A stretch of DNA of 22,249 nucleotides from Bacteroides sp. CAG:443 (lineage in GTDB: Bacteria > Bacteroidota > Bacteroidia > Bacteroidales > Bacteroidaceae): assembly GCA_000432735.1 (NCBI GenBank), contig FR887753.1:3838-26086 (forward strand), written 5' to 3'. This document shows, piece by piece, positions 8,471-15,352 of this stretch. Within the stretch, counting starts at the first letter, position 1, and each line of letters starts with the position of its first letter. The notes under the pieces were generated by a model. That model saw only the letters and a program-made list of their open reading frames with translations, had not been told where the DNA came from and ran no database searches. Position numbers and translations under genes: made by a program.

Positions 8471-9028
8471 ATGGTATACAAATTCAGAATCATATCCGAC
8501 GAAGTCGATGATTTCTTGAGAGAAATAAAAATCGACTCAGAAGCTTCATTTTACGATTTGCACGAAGCTATATTAAAATGTACAGGTTACAAGGATGACC
8601 AGATGACCTCTTTCTTCATCTGCGATGATGACTGGGAAAAAGAAATCGAGATTACTTTGGAAGATATGGGTAACGGAAGTTCGGAAGAAGATACATTCGT
8701 AATGAAAGATACTCCGCTCAACGAATTACTGGAAGACGAAAAACAGAAATTACTCTACGTCTTCGACCCGCTGGCCGAACGTGTATTCTTCATTGAATTG
8801 TCTGAAATCATCACAGGAAAGAACCTTCAACATGCAACTTGTTCACGCAAGGAAGGAAATCCTCCTAAACAAACTATCGATTTCGACGAACAGATGAATA
8901 CAAATTCCTCTCTCGATTTGGATGAAAACTTCTATGGTGATCAGGATTTCGACATGGAAGACTTCGATCCCGAAGGTTTCGATGTACAAGGAGGCGGAGG
9001 AAACCCGTACGACGAAGACAAATATTAA
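8471..9028 (+). CDS. PRiA4b ORF-3-like (IS1096 passenger TnpR-like) acidic protein
   Basis: The 185-residue protein begins with MVYKFRIISDEVDDFLREI and contains a block of hydrophobic strands and helices (FYDLHEAILKCTGYKDDQM; LLYVFDPLAERVFFIEL) that I recognise as the plasmid pRiA4b ORF-3 fold, often labelled 'IS1096 element passenger TnpR'. Despite that label there is no recombinase motif and no transposon here, so the name should not be read as mobile DNA. The last 50 residues are strongly acidic and end in a Gly-rich tail (DVQGGGGNPYDEDKY). It lies between lpxA and miaA in the same direction. The role is unknown; a protein-protein adaptor is conceivable but unproven. Confidence 0.75.
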   Translation: MVYKFRIISDEVDDFLREIKIDSEASFYDLHEAILKCTGYKDDQMTSFFICDDDWEKEIEITLEDMGNGSSEEDTFVMKDTPLNELLEDEKQKLLYVFDPLAERVFFIELSEIITGKNLQHATCSRKEGNPPKQTIDFDEQMNTNSSLDLDENFYGDQDFDMEDFDPEGFDVQGGGGNPYDEDKY

Positions 9029-9044
9029 TTCCTTATAACAAATA

Positions 9045-9074
9045 GATGGAAAAACATATCCATGCATTTCCATC
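9045..9074. repeat. 8-bp inverted repeat
   Basis: GATGGAAA (9045-9052) and TTTCCATC (9067-9074) flank a 14-nt loop just after the stop codon. It lies directly upstream of the larger terminator-like hairpin. Confidence 0.4.
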
Positions 9075-9080
9075 CATCCG

Positions 9081-9136
9081 AAGGAGGAAAAATCTCGAAA
9101 AAACAATAAATCAACGAGGTTCTTCCTCCTTTTTTA
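9081..9136 (+). terminator. Terminator-like hairpin before miaA
   Basis: AAGGAGGAA (9081-9089) pairs perfectly with TTCCTCCTT (9123-9131), with an inner CTCG (9094-9097)/CGAG (9115-9118) helix and a following T run (to 9136). It ends 22 bp before miaA, so it may be an attenuator as well as a terminator for the lipid A unit. Confidence 0.7.
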
Positions 9137-9158
9137 TAACACGTCAGAGCAGAAAAGA

Positions 9159-10067
9159 ATGAGTAAACCCACACTGATTGTACTGATAGGACCGACAGGC
9201 ATCGGTAAAACCGACTTAAGCTTGTCCATAGCCGAGGCATACCATACCTCTATTATTTCAGCAGACTCACGCCAGCTTTATGCCGACTTGAAGATAGGGA
9301 CAGCAGCCCCTACTCCAGACCAGCTGGCACGCGTTCCGCATTATTTTGTCGGGACCTTACAACTGACGGACTATTACAGCGCAGCCCAGTATGAAACCGA
9401 GGTTTTAAAGAAACTGGACGAACTCTTCAAAGAAAATCCTGTTGTAGTACTGACAGGAGGTTCCATGATGTATGTCGATGCCGTATGCAAAGGAATAGAC
9501 GATATCCCTACCGTAGACAACGAAACACGTCAGCTGATGCTGGAACGTTATGAACAAGAAGGACTGGAAAGACTGTGTGCCGAATTAAAGATTCTCGATC
9601 CGGAATATTATAATATTGTCGACCTGAAAAACCCCAAACGAGTCATACACGCATTAGAAATCTGTTATATGACGGGAAAGACTTATACGTCCTTCCGCAC
9701 ACAAACTAAAAAGGAACGTCCGTTTCACATCCTGAAAATCGGCTTGAAACGAGATAGAGAAGAATTATACGACCGTATAAATCGCCGGGTAGACATCATG
9801 ATGGAAGAAGGACTTCTGGAAGAAGCACGTAAGGTCTACCCTTATCGTCATCTTAACTCACTGAATACCGTAGGATATAAGGAATTGTTCAAGTATTTCG
9901 ATGGAGAATGGGACCTACCGTTTGCCATCGAAAAAATCAAGCAAAACTCCCGTATTTACTCACGTAAACAAGTAACCTGGTTTAAGCGTGATACAGATAT
10001 AGCCTGGTTCCATCCCGACTCGAAAGATGAAATCATGCAATATATCGAAAGTCATTTGGCACTGTGA
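9159..10067 (+). CDS. miaA: tRNA dimethylallyltransferase
   Basis: MiaA adds a dimethylallyl group from DMAPP to N6 of A37 in tRNAs that read UNN codons, stabilising codon-anticodon pairing. The P-loop GPTGIGKT is at residues 11-18. The family signature ADSRQLYADLKIGTA follows (catalytic Asp in DSRQ), and VVLTGGSMMYVDA matches the conserved GGTGLY-type substrate loop. Near the C-terminus LNTVGYKEL and RQT-type elements (YSRKQVTWFKRD) are present. The 302-residue length is standard. The start at ATG 9159 is set by the short MSKPTLIVLIGPTG lead into the P-loop. Confidence 0.95.
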   Translation: MSKPTLIVLIGPTGIGKTDLSLSIAEAYHTSIISADSRQLYADLKIGTAAPTPDQLARVPHYFVGTLQLTDYYSAAQYETEVLKKLDELFKENPVVVLTGGSMMYVDAVCKGIDDIPTVDNETRQLMLERYEQEGLERLCAELKILDPEYYNIVDLKNPKRVIHALEICYMTGKTYTSFRTQTKKERPFHILKIGLKRDREELYDRINRRVDIMMEEGLLEEARKVYPYRHLNSLNTVGYKELFKYFDGEWDLPFAIEKIKQNSRIYSRKQVTWFKRDTDIAWFHPDSKDEIMQYIESHLAL

Positions 10068-10256
10068 TGAATCAGGGCACTGCCCCGACCGGATTGTCGG
10101 CTGCAAAGTATAAGACTCAATTTAGCAAAGATAATTTTACATCTTGAATTGAACCAGTTTTAAGACAAAAGGAAGCAGATAGATGTTTAATGCTGTAAGG
10201 TATCAAAGCTCAATTTTTGAGATGCAAACTTATAATCGGATATTCTATAAGACAAC

Positions 10257-10362
10257 ATAAATGGTCGTATCACTTCTCAAAGTAAACTACCCCCCGAAAG
10301 TTTTCCGTATAGCTTTTGGGGAGGGGAAGTACTTCAAAGCAGAATCTGATACGACCTTTTAT
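10257..10362. repeat. Long imperfect inverted repeat / hairpin element
   Basis: The ends pair over 16 positions with one mismatch: ATAAATGGTCGTATCA (10257-10272) against TGATACGACCTTTTAT (10347-10362). Inside, AAGTA (10280-10284) pairs with TACTT (10330-10334), and CCCCGAAAG (10292-10300) pairs with CTTTTGGGG (10313-10321) around a 12-nt loop. The whole is a roughly 106-nt irregular stem-loop. It could be a bidirectional terminator, a MITE-like element or a hairpin RNA. No target-site duplication is obvious and no ORF lies inside. Confidence 0.7.
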
Positions 10363-10389
10363 GAATCATGATTCCAATTCATAATTTTT
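10359..10389 (+). terminator. AT-rich hairpin with T run
   Basis: TTATGAAT (10359-10366) pairs perfectly with ATTCATAA (10377-10384), followed by TTTTT. The same span holds the perfect palindrome GAATCATGATTC (10363-10374). It follows directly on the long inverted repeat. Confidence 0.4.
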
Positions 10390-10507
10390 CGAAGTGCCCA
10401 TTTTTAGTTTTAACTTCATCCCTTTTAGATTTTATAGTTACAGCTTGTAGCTTTTCAAAACATTCTTTTCAGTTCTGAGCCCTCTTCATCCTACAATCAT
10501 AAACAGA

Positions 10508-10548
10508 CAGCGTGTGAAGGAAGTCCTCAAACTACCCTTCACACGCTG
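10508..10548 (-). terminator. 13-bp perfect hairpin downstream of NCS2 permease gene
   Basis: CAGCGTGTGAAGG (10508-10520) and CCTTCACACGCTG (10536-10548) form a perfect stem with a 15-nt loop. Read on the minus strand it lies 48 bp past the permease stop and is followed by a moderately T-rich stretch, so it most likely ends that operon. Confidence 0.7.
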
Positions 10549-10596
10549 CTCTTCTATAGATTCAATCTCTATGTTACCTGCCCAAACAAGACATTA

Positions 10597-11883
10597 CTAC
10601 ATAAAGAACTTAAAGACAAAGATAACCGACAGAATGTACATTGCCGGAGTCAGCTTCTTATAGTTGCCACACAACAAGTTAATCAGTACATAACTAATCA
10701 TACCCAACACAATCCCGTCCGAGATGCTATAAGCCAGCGGCATGAAAATAATACAGATAAATGCCGGAATAGCCTCCGAATACTCCGTCAAGTCAACCTT
10801 CTTGATAGATGACATCATCATCAGCCCCACCAGAATCAATACCGGAGCCGTAGCAGCTCCCGGAACTGCCAGGAAGAAAGGAGCCAGAAACAAAGCCAGC
10901 AAGAAGCAGACAGCCGTAACAAAGGCAGTCAGACCGCTGCGTCCGCCTTCACCTACTCCCGAAGCACTCTCTACGAAAGTCGTAATGGTACTGGTTCCCA
11001 GCATGGCACCCACTGTAGTACCGATGGCATCGACCAGAAAAGCTTGCTTCAGATGAGGAATCTTACCATCCTTTGTCACCATACCAGCCTTTGTTGTTAC
11101 CCCCACCAGCGTACCAATCGTATCAAACATATCCACAAACAAGAATGTAAATACCACAATCACCATTTCCTTTGTAAAGATATGCTCCCACTGGAACTGG
11201 AAGAAAATAGGCTCGATAGAAGGAGGAGCACTCACAATGCCGTCAATATGTGTCAGCCCCATCGGAATACCGATAACCGTCGTCAGCAGGATACCGAAAA
11301 GCAATGCACCACGTACCCGCTTTACCAGCAAGACCGAAGTCACCAGCAAACCGATGATACCCAGCAGTGCAGAGCCCGAAGTAATATCGCCCAGCGAAAT
11401 AAGAGTCGCATCATTGTTCACAATAATTCCTGCATTCTGCAAGCCCAGGAAAGCAATAAACAGACCGATACCCGCTCCAATCGCATTCTTCAGCGTAGCA
11501 GGCAACGCATCCACAATCTTCTCACGCAGATTTGTAACAGTCAACAAAATAAAGATAATTCCCTCCAACAATACAGCCGTCAACGCAAACTGCCATGAGT
11601 AACCCAGCGTAAGACAAACCGTATAAGCAAAAAACGCATTCAGCCCCATTCCGGGAGCCAGTCCAAAAGGCAATTTAGCATAAAAAGCCATGAGCAACGT
11701 CGTAAAAGCCGAAGCAATAACAGTAGTTGTAAACAACGCACCCTTATCCATACCTGTCGCACTCAGGATATTCGGATTTACAGCAAGAATATAAGCCATC
11801 GTAAGGAAAGTAGTAATACCCGCCAAAATCTCGGTACGCACGCGAGTTACTTTCCGGTCGAAGCCAAACAATTTCTCTAACAT
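10597..11883 (-). CDS. NCS2-family nucleobase permease (AzgA/PbuG type)
   Basis: This inner-membrane symporter should import purine bases. The 428-residue protein has the AzgA-branch hallmarks: FDRKVTRVRTEILAGITTF at the N-terminus, TMAYILAVNPNIL, the substrate-region motif GLAPGMGLNAFFAY near residue 75, and FLFVDMFDTIGTLVG plus GTSTITTFVESASGVGEGGRSG in the second half (shown as two shorter motifs, GTSTITTFVESA and GVGEGGRSG). About 12-13 hydrophobic segments are visible. Within this branch are adenine and guanine/hypoxanthine carriers; the exact base cannot be read from sequence. It lies 25 bp downstream of the Tsx-like barrel gene, which suggests a two-step purine uptake route across both membranes. 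Confidence 0.92.
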   Translation of the reverse strand: MLEKLFGFDRKVTRVRTEILAGITTFLTMAYILAVNPNILSATGMDKGALFTTTVIASAFTTLLMAFYAKLPFGLAPGMGLNAFFAYTVCLTLGYSWQFALTAVLLEGIIFILLTVTNLREKIVDALPATLKNAIGAGIGLFIAFLGLQNAGIIVNNDATLISLGDITSGSALLGIIGLLVTSVLLVKRVRGALLFGILLTTVIGIPMGLTHIDGIVSAPPSIEPIFFQFQWEHIFTKEMVIVVFTFLFVDMFDTIGTLVGVTTKAGMVTKDGKIPHLKQAFLVDAIGTTVGAMLGTSTITTFVESASGVGEGGRSGLTAFVTAVCFLLALFLAPFFLAVPGAATAPVLILVGLMMMSSIKKVDLTEYSEAIPAFICIIFMPLAYSISDGIVLGMISYVLINLLCGNYKKLTPAMYILSVIFVFKFFM

Positions 11884-11908
11884 AATACTATAAAATTAGA
11901 AATACTTA

Positions 11909-12610
11909 TCAGAAAGTCCACTTCATTGCCAGAGTCGGGATGTAATAGAATCCGTTACGCGTAGCAAAATTCGTACTCAGCTCCCATTCCGTACCCACGC
12001 TCAGGTTCAAATCATCGTTCACATGCTTGAACTTATTCAAGTTTACCCAAAACTGAGGTTCACTTATAAAAATATAGTTATGTTCGTTTCCGTGAACATC
12101 GAAATGCTTTTCACGCCAGAAGTCAGCAAATCCGCTGAAAGTAAATTTGTTCTGGCAGAAGTTAATCGTCCAGGTACCCGTCAACTGAAAGTTATGAGGT
12201 TTATCATTCTTTTGAATATACTTATATAATACCTGAAAGCCAAACACACGCGAAAAGTCAGCACTGTTCCAGTTATATGCAGCTCCACCCAAGAACGCAT
12301 TATTGATATAATTCAATCCGCCGTTATACTCCACATGCGCCGAAATGGGAGCCTTCCAGAATTTCAGTTCACGACTGATTTCCCAATAAGCAGAAGCTAC
12401 ACCTTTATCCGTATAGTCCATATCGACAAAGAAATAAGTACTACCCCATTTGTCAGCCTTAAACATTTCAACAGTAGTGGTAACCCACGGACGATCCGAC
12501 AGCGAGTTGTACATGGCACGTCCCAAATCATAATGCAACTGGATGTTCTGTGCCTTTGTTACTCCTGCCAAACAGCACATAAAAAGAACTAATAAGAATG
12601 TTTTTTTCAT
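11909..12610 (-). CDS. DUF5020 / Tsx-like outer-membrane nucleoside channel
   Basis: The 233-residue protein begins with a signal peptide (MKKTFLLVLFMCCLAGVTKAQ, cleaved after about residue 20; given as 21 residues only in this description by position 1-21). The mature part is rich in alternating aromatic strands (STYFFVDMDYTDKG, YWEISRELKFWK, HVEYNGGLNYINNAF) and ends in a C-terminal Phe, as expected of an outer-membrane beta-barrel. The pattern fits DUF5020, related to the Tsx nucleoside channel. With the NCS2 permease 25 bp downstream the pair looks like an uptake system for nucleosides or bases. The assignment comes from recollection of the family plus context; transport specificity is inferred. 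Confidence 0.8.
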   Translation of the reverse strand: MKKTFLLVLFMCCLAGVTKAQNIQLHYDLGRAMYNSLSDRPWVTTTVEMFKADKWGSTYFFVDMDYTDKGVASAYWEISRELKFWKAPISAHVEYNGGLNYINNAFLGGAAYNWNSADFSRVFGFQVLYKYIQKNDKPHNFQLTGTWTINFCQNKFTFSGFADFWREKHFDVHGNEHNYIFISEPQFWVNLNKFKHVNDDLNLSVGTEWELSTNFATRNGFYYIPTLAMKWTF

Positions 12611-12641
12611 TGATTTTAGCTTTGTTTAATTATTGAAGTCG

Positions 12642-12674
12642 CAAAAGTACACAAAATCTGCCTAATAGCATAAA
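12642..12674 (-). promoter_or_regulatory. Candidate promoter for the Tsx-like/NCS2 operon
   Basis: On the minus strand TACTTTTG (12649-12642) matches TAnnTTTG exactly and lies about 32 bp before the ATG. TTTA at 12674-12671 could be the -33 element, with 21-bp spacing. No purine-riboswitch-like fold is evident in the short leader. Confidence 0.5.
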
Positions 12675-12833
12675 GAGAATACATATTTGTTTCCGCCTCA
12701 CAAGAGTTACACCTATTATTATATATAAAGCATACCTTTCTTCTATCCTTCCCCTCTTCCCGCCTTCCGTTCAGCCTCCATTTTACCCTCCGAAATGTTC
12801 ACGCATGTTACAAGTAAGTTACCAAAGCTGGCA

Positions 12834-12857
12834 CTTTTTTGATATAGGTCAAAAAAG
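12834..12857. promoter_or_regulatory. Spaced palindrome, possible operator
   Basis: CTTTTTTGA (12834-12842) and TCAAAAAAG (12849-12857) are perfect inverted halves separated by TATAGG. The site lies 56-79 bp upstream of the -7 box at 12913, where an activator or repressor dimer could bind. A-tracts may also bend the DNA. Confidence 0.4.
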
Positions 12858-12912
12858 AAGCACTTTTCGCAATAAATATGCTATAAAACATATTTCATAT
12901 CAAAATAACCCG

Positions 12913-12920
12913 TATATTTG
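12913..12920 (+). promoter_or_regulatory. Bacteroidetes -7 box for the small structured transcript
   Basis: TATATTTG matches TAnnTTTG exactly; transcription would start near 12927. No good -33 box is seen (TTTC at 12893-12896 has short spacing). Confidence 0.55.
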
Positions 12921-13101
12921 CAGTGTAAAACAAAAGAGGATAATAAATAAGAGATAAATACTAGACTTAAGTTATTAATAGATTTTTAAGGTTAAAGGTT
13001 GAAAAAAGGATCGAAGGCCGACCGTGAGGCTCGCCGGAGAGTTTTTAGGTAAAGTTTTTAGGTATTATTTAATGTTTAACTAAAAAAGAAAGGATAACAT
13101 T

Positions 13102-13194
13102 ATGAAAAAGGTAAAAAACATTTTTCACAAAATCGTAAATGCAGATCCAATGATCTGGGGTTACGTAATGCTGAATGATAAGATCAGCAAGTAA
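13102..13194 (+). CDS. Predicted 30-residue small protein
   Basis: ATG at 13102 opens 30 codons ending in TAA. The peptide starts MKKVKNIFHKIVNADPM and ends MLNDKISK. It is basic at the front with a short central hydrophobic stretch containing Trp and Tyr (MIWGYVML), consistent with a membrane-associated or amphipathic peptide. A purine-rich AAGAAAGGA stretch lies 8 bases or so upstream. I do not recognise it. Support comes from its position inside a unit with its own promoter and terminator, the good ribosome-site spacing and the non-random peptide. Against it is the short length, since a 30-codon ORF can occur by chance. If the RNA is the functional product, this may be incidental. Confidence 0.5.
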   Translation: MKKVKNIFHKIVNADPMIWGYVMLNDKISK

Positions 13195-13274
13195 AAACAA
13201 GCTGAACGCTGAAAATGCTTCAGCTTTGAGAGAGAATCTGATAAATGCCGAGAGGCGTTGTAAATAATCAACTA

Positions 13275-13302
13275 AGCGGTTGCGTAAGCGACCGCTTTTT
13301 TT
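13275..13302 (+). terminator. Rho-independent terminator with GTAA tetraloop
   Basis: AGCGGTTGC (13275-13283) pairs with GCGACCGCT (13288-13296), with one G-U pair and a GTAA loop, then seven Ts. It ends the small transcript immediately before the helicase promoter. Confidence 0.88.
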
Positions 13303-13305
13303 ATG

Positions 13306-13313
13306 TATCTTTG
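13306..13313 (+). promoter_or_regulatory. -7 box of the helicase gene
   Basis: TATCTTTG matches TAnnTTTG exactly, 21 bp before the ATG at 13335. A possible TTG at 13280-13282 is inside the preceding terminator stem, 23 bp away, so the two signals overlap physically. Confidence 0.55.
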
Positions 13314-13334
13314 TTGACAAATCAGTTTTAAAAT

Positions 13335-15344
13335 ATGGCATACACCCCGATAGATACCGACAACGCAGAGTTCCAGAACGCATTAAAGCTCATACAGTAC
13401 ACCCGCCAGTCGGTTTTCCTGACCGGAAAAGCCGGTACCGGTAAATCCACCTTTCTGAAACATGTATGCCAGATAACCAAAAAGAAGTTTGTAGTACTTG
13501 CCCCTACGGGCATCGCAGCCATCAATGCAGGAGGAAGCACCTTACATAGTTTTTTCAAGCTCCCCTTCTACCCCTTGCTGCCCGACGATCCCAATTTCAG
13601 CCTGAAAGGAGGGAAACTGCACAGCTTTTTGAAGTATTCGTCCGACCATCGCAAGCTCATCAAGAACATCGAACTCGTCATTATCGACGAGATTTCCATG
13701 GTACGCGCCGACATCATCGACTTCATCGACAAGGTACTGCGTGTATATTCACAAAACATGCGCGAACCTTTCGGCGGAAAACAACTCCTGCTGGTGGGCG
13801 ATGCTTTCCAGCTTGAACCGGTTGTAAAGAGTGATGAACGCGAAATCATCAACCGCTTCTATCCCAACCCCTATTTCTTTTCCGCACGTGTGTTCCGCGA
13901 AATGGAGCTAGTAGCCATCGAACTGACGAAAGTTTACCGCCAGACCGATAAGGTCTTTGTTAACGTACTCGACCATATCCGCACCAACACAGCAGGGGCA
14001 GCCGATCTCCAACTGCTGAATACACGCTACAATGCCCCGATAAAGGCAAACGAAAACGACATGTACATCACTCTTGCCACACGTCGCGACAATGTAGACT
14101 ACATCAACGACCGCCGCCTTGCCGAACTTCCCGGCGAAGCAGTCACCCTGCAAGGAGAAATTCACGGCGAGTTTCCCGAAAGCAGTCTTCCTACCCTTAT
14201 GGAACTGACCATCAAGCCCGGTGCGCAAATCATATTCATCAAGAACGATCCGGACAAGCGCTGGGTGAACGGCACCATCGGAACCATTTCCGGTATCGAT
14301 GCCGACGGAATCATATACGTCATTACCGAAGACGGGAAGGAGTTCGATGTCCGCCGTGAAATCTGGAGCAACATACGCTACCGCTACAACGAACAGGAGA
14401 AGAAAATAGAGGAAGAAGAACTGGGAACCTTCACCCAGTACCCTATCCGACTGGCATGGGCCATCACCATACACAAAAGTCAGGGACTTACATTCAGCCG
14501 GGTAGTCATCGACTTTACCGGCGGAGTATTCGCCGGCGGTCAGGCATACGTGGCACTGAGCCGCTGTACCTCACTGGAAGGTATCTGCCTGAAACGCGAG
14601 ATTACCCGCGGCGACATCTTCGTACGCCCCGAAATTGTAGCCTTCGCACAACGGTTCAACAACCAGCAGGCCATCGACCGCGCCATGAAACAGGCACAAG
14701 CCGACATACAATATGTAGCAGCCGTAAAAGCCTTCGACGAAGGTAACTTCGAAGAATTCCTCAACCAGTTCTTCAAAGCCATCCATTCGCGTTACGACAT
14801 AGAGAAACCTCTCCAGCAACGTTTCATCCGGAAAAAGCTCGGCATCATCAACAAACTGCGTGAAGACAACAAACGCCTGAAGGAACAAATGCAGGAGCAA
14901 CAGAAAAACTTGCAGAAATACGCCAAGGAGTACTACCTGATGGGCAACGAGTGTATCACGCACATGCACGATACCCGCGCGGCACTCGCCAATTACGACA
15001 AGGCCATCGAACTCTATCCCGACTACGCCGATGCGTGGGTACGCAAAGGAGTTACCTTGTTCAACGCCGACCGCATAAACGAAGCCGAAGCTTGTCTGGA
15101 CCAAGCTGTCCGCCTGCGTCCAATGGAATTCAAGACCGTTTACAACCGAGGAAAGCTACGTCTTCACACAGGAGATACGGAAGGAGCCCTTGCCGACCTC
15201 GACAAAGCCACCACCCTGAAGCCTCAGCATGCTGGAGCACACGAATGTTTTGGCGACGCACTTACACAAGCCGGAAAAGAAATGGAAGCTGCTATCCAGT
15301 ACCGCCTTGCCGAAGAGCTCCGCAAACGCAAAAACAACTCTTAA
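13335..15344 (+). CDS. PIF1/RecD-like superfamily 1 helicase with C-terminal TPR domain
   Basis: The 669-residue protein is an ATP-dependent DNA helicase by motif. Walker A GKAGTGKST is at residues 31-39, motif Ia LAPTGIAAINAGGSTLHSFF follows (PTGIAA is the PIF1/RecD signature), Walker B IIDEIS is at 116-121 and motif III GDAFQLEP at 155-162. Motif VI region AITIHKSQGLTF...AYVALSRCTSLEG lies around residues 375-415. A charged coiled region (KLREDNKRLKEQMQEQQKN) leads into about three TPR units (ANYDKAIELYPDYADAW; EACLDQAVRLRPMEF; ADLDKATTLKPQHAGA). The TPRs suggest partner binding. It is transcribed alone from the box at 13306 and ends 8 bp from the convergent lysozyme gene. The exact cellular role is not visible. 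Confidence 0.9.
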   Translation: MAYTPIDTDNAEFQNALKLIQYTRQSVFLTGKAGTGKSTFLKHVCQITKKKFVVLAPTGIAAINAGGSTLHSFFKLPFYPLLPDDPNFSLKGGKLHSFLKYSSDHRKLIKNIELVIIDEISMVRADIIDFIDKVLRVYSQNMREPFGGKQLLLVGDAFQLEPVVKSDEREIINRFYPNPYFFSARVFREMELVAIELTKVYRQTDKVFVNVLDHIRTNTAGAADLQLLNTRYNAPIKANENDMYITLATRRDNVDYINDRRLAELPGEAVTLQGEIHGEFPESSLPTLMELTIKPGAQIIFIKNDPDKRWVNGTIGTISGIDADGIIYVITEDGKEFDVRREIWSNIRYRYNEQEKKIEEEELGTFTQYPIRLAWAITIHKSQGLTFSRVVIDFTGGVFAGGQAYVALSRCTSLEGICLKREITRGDIFVRPEIVAFAQRFNNQQAIDRAMKQAQADIQYVAAVKAFDEGNFEEFLNQFFKAIHSRYDIEKPLQQRFIRKKLGIINKLREDNKRLKEQMQEQQKNLQKYAKEYYLMGNECITHMHDTRAALANYDKAIELYPDYADAWVRKGVTLFNADRINEAEACLDQAVRLRPMEFKTVYNRGKLRLHTGDTEGALADLDKATTLKPQHAGAHECFGDALTQAGKEMEAAIQYRLAEELRKRKNNS

Positions 15345-15352
15345 ACAGAAAC

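Larger units (their letters stand above)
10068..10596. other. Gene-free interval between convergent miaA and NCS2 permease
   Basis: I see no supportable gene in these 529 bases. They hold the long inverted repeat at 10257-10362, an AT-rich hairpin at 10359-10389 and a 13-bp hairpin at 10508-10548, listed separately. The remainder (about 10068-10256 and 10390-10507) is AT-rich and shows no RNA gene or insertion sequence that I recognise. Confidence 0.6.
12611..12912. other. Divergent regulatory interval
   Basis: This 302-base stretch between the minus-strand barrel gene and the plus-strand small transcript carries no ORF I can support. It contains the barrel-gene promoter, a pyrimidine-rich strand (about 12735-12785), and a spaced palindrome at 12834-12857. 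Confidence 0.6.
12927..13302 (+). ncRNA. Putative structured transcript carrying a 30-codon ORF
   Basis: From promoter box (12913) to terminator (13302) this is a roughly 375-nt unit. The leader of about 175 nt contains a hairpin at 13016-13035 (GG/CC, CGA/TCG and CC/GG helices with single C bulges on each side) capped by GTGA, then two copies of AGTTTTTAGGTA (13040-13051, 13053-13064). After the short ORF come a hairpin AAGCTGAA/TTCAGCTT (13199-13226) and a hairpin AATGCC-GAGA-GGCGTT (13244-13259), then a terminator with loop GTAA. Three of the four loops are GNRA type. It could be an mRNA with regulated leader, a dual-function sRNA, or a non-coding RNA whose ORF is chance. Start and end are inferred from promoter and terminator only. 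Confidence 0.5.

Noticed and set aside
8471..9028. Reading the PRiA4b-like gene as a transposon resolvase
   Set aside because: No serine or tyrosine recombinase motif, no inverted repeats or transposase nearby; only the historic family label says TnpR.
10257..10362. tRNA or known riboswitch in the miaA/permease interval
   Set aside because: The stem-loop lacks a T-loop (TTCGA) or anticodon arm and does not match a riboswitch core I know.
12611..12660. Purine riboswitch before the Tsx/NCS2 operon
   Set aside because: The predicted leader is only about 25 nt, too short for a riboswitch aptamer.
13908..14474. Minus-strand reading frame within the helicase gene
   Set aside because: Shadow of high-GC codons in the helicase; no start signal or domain.
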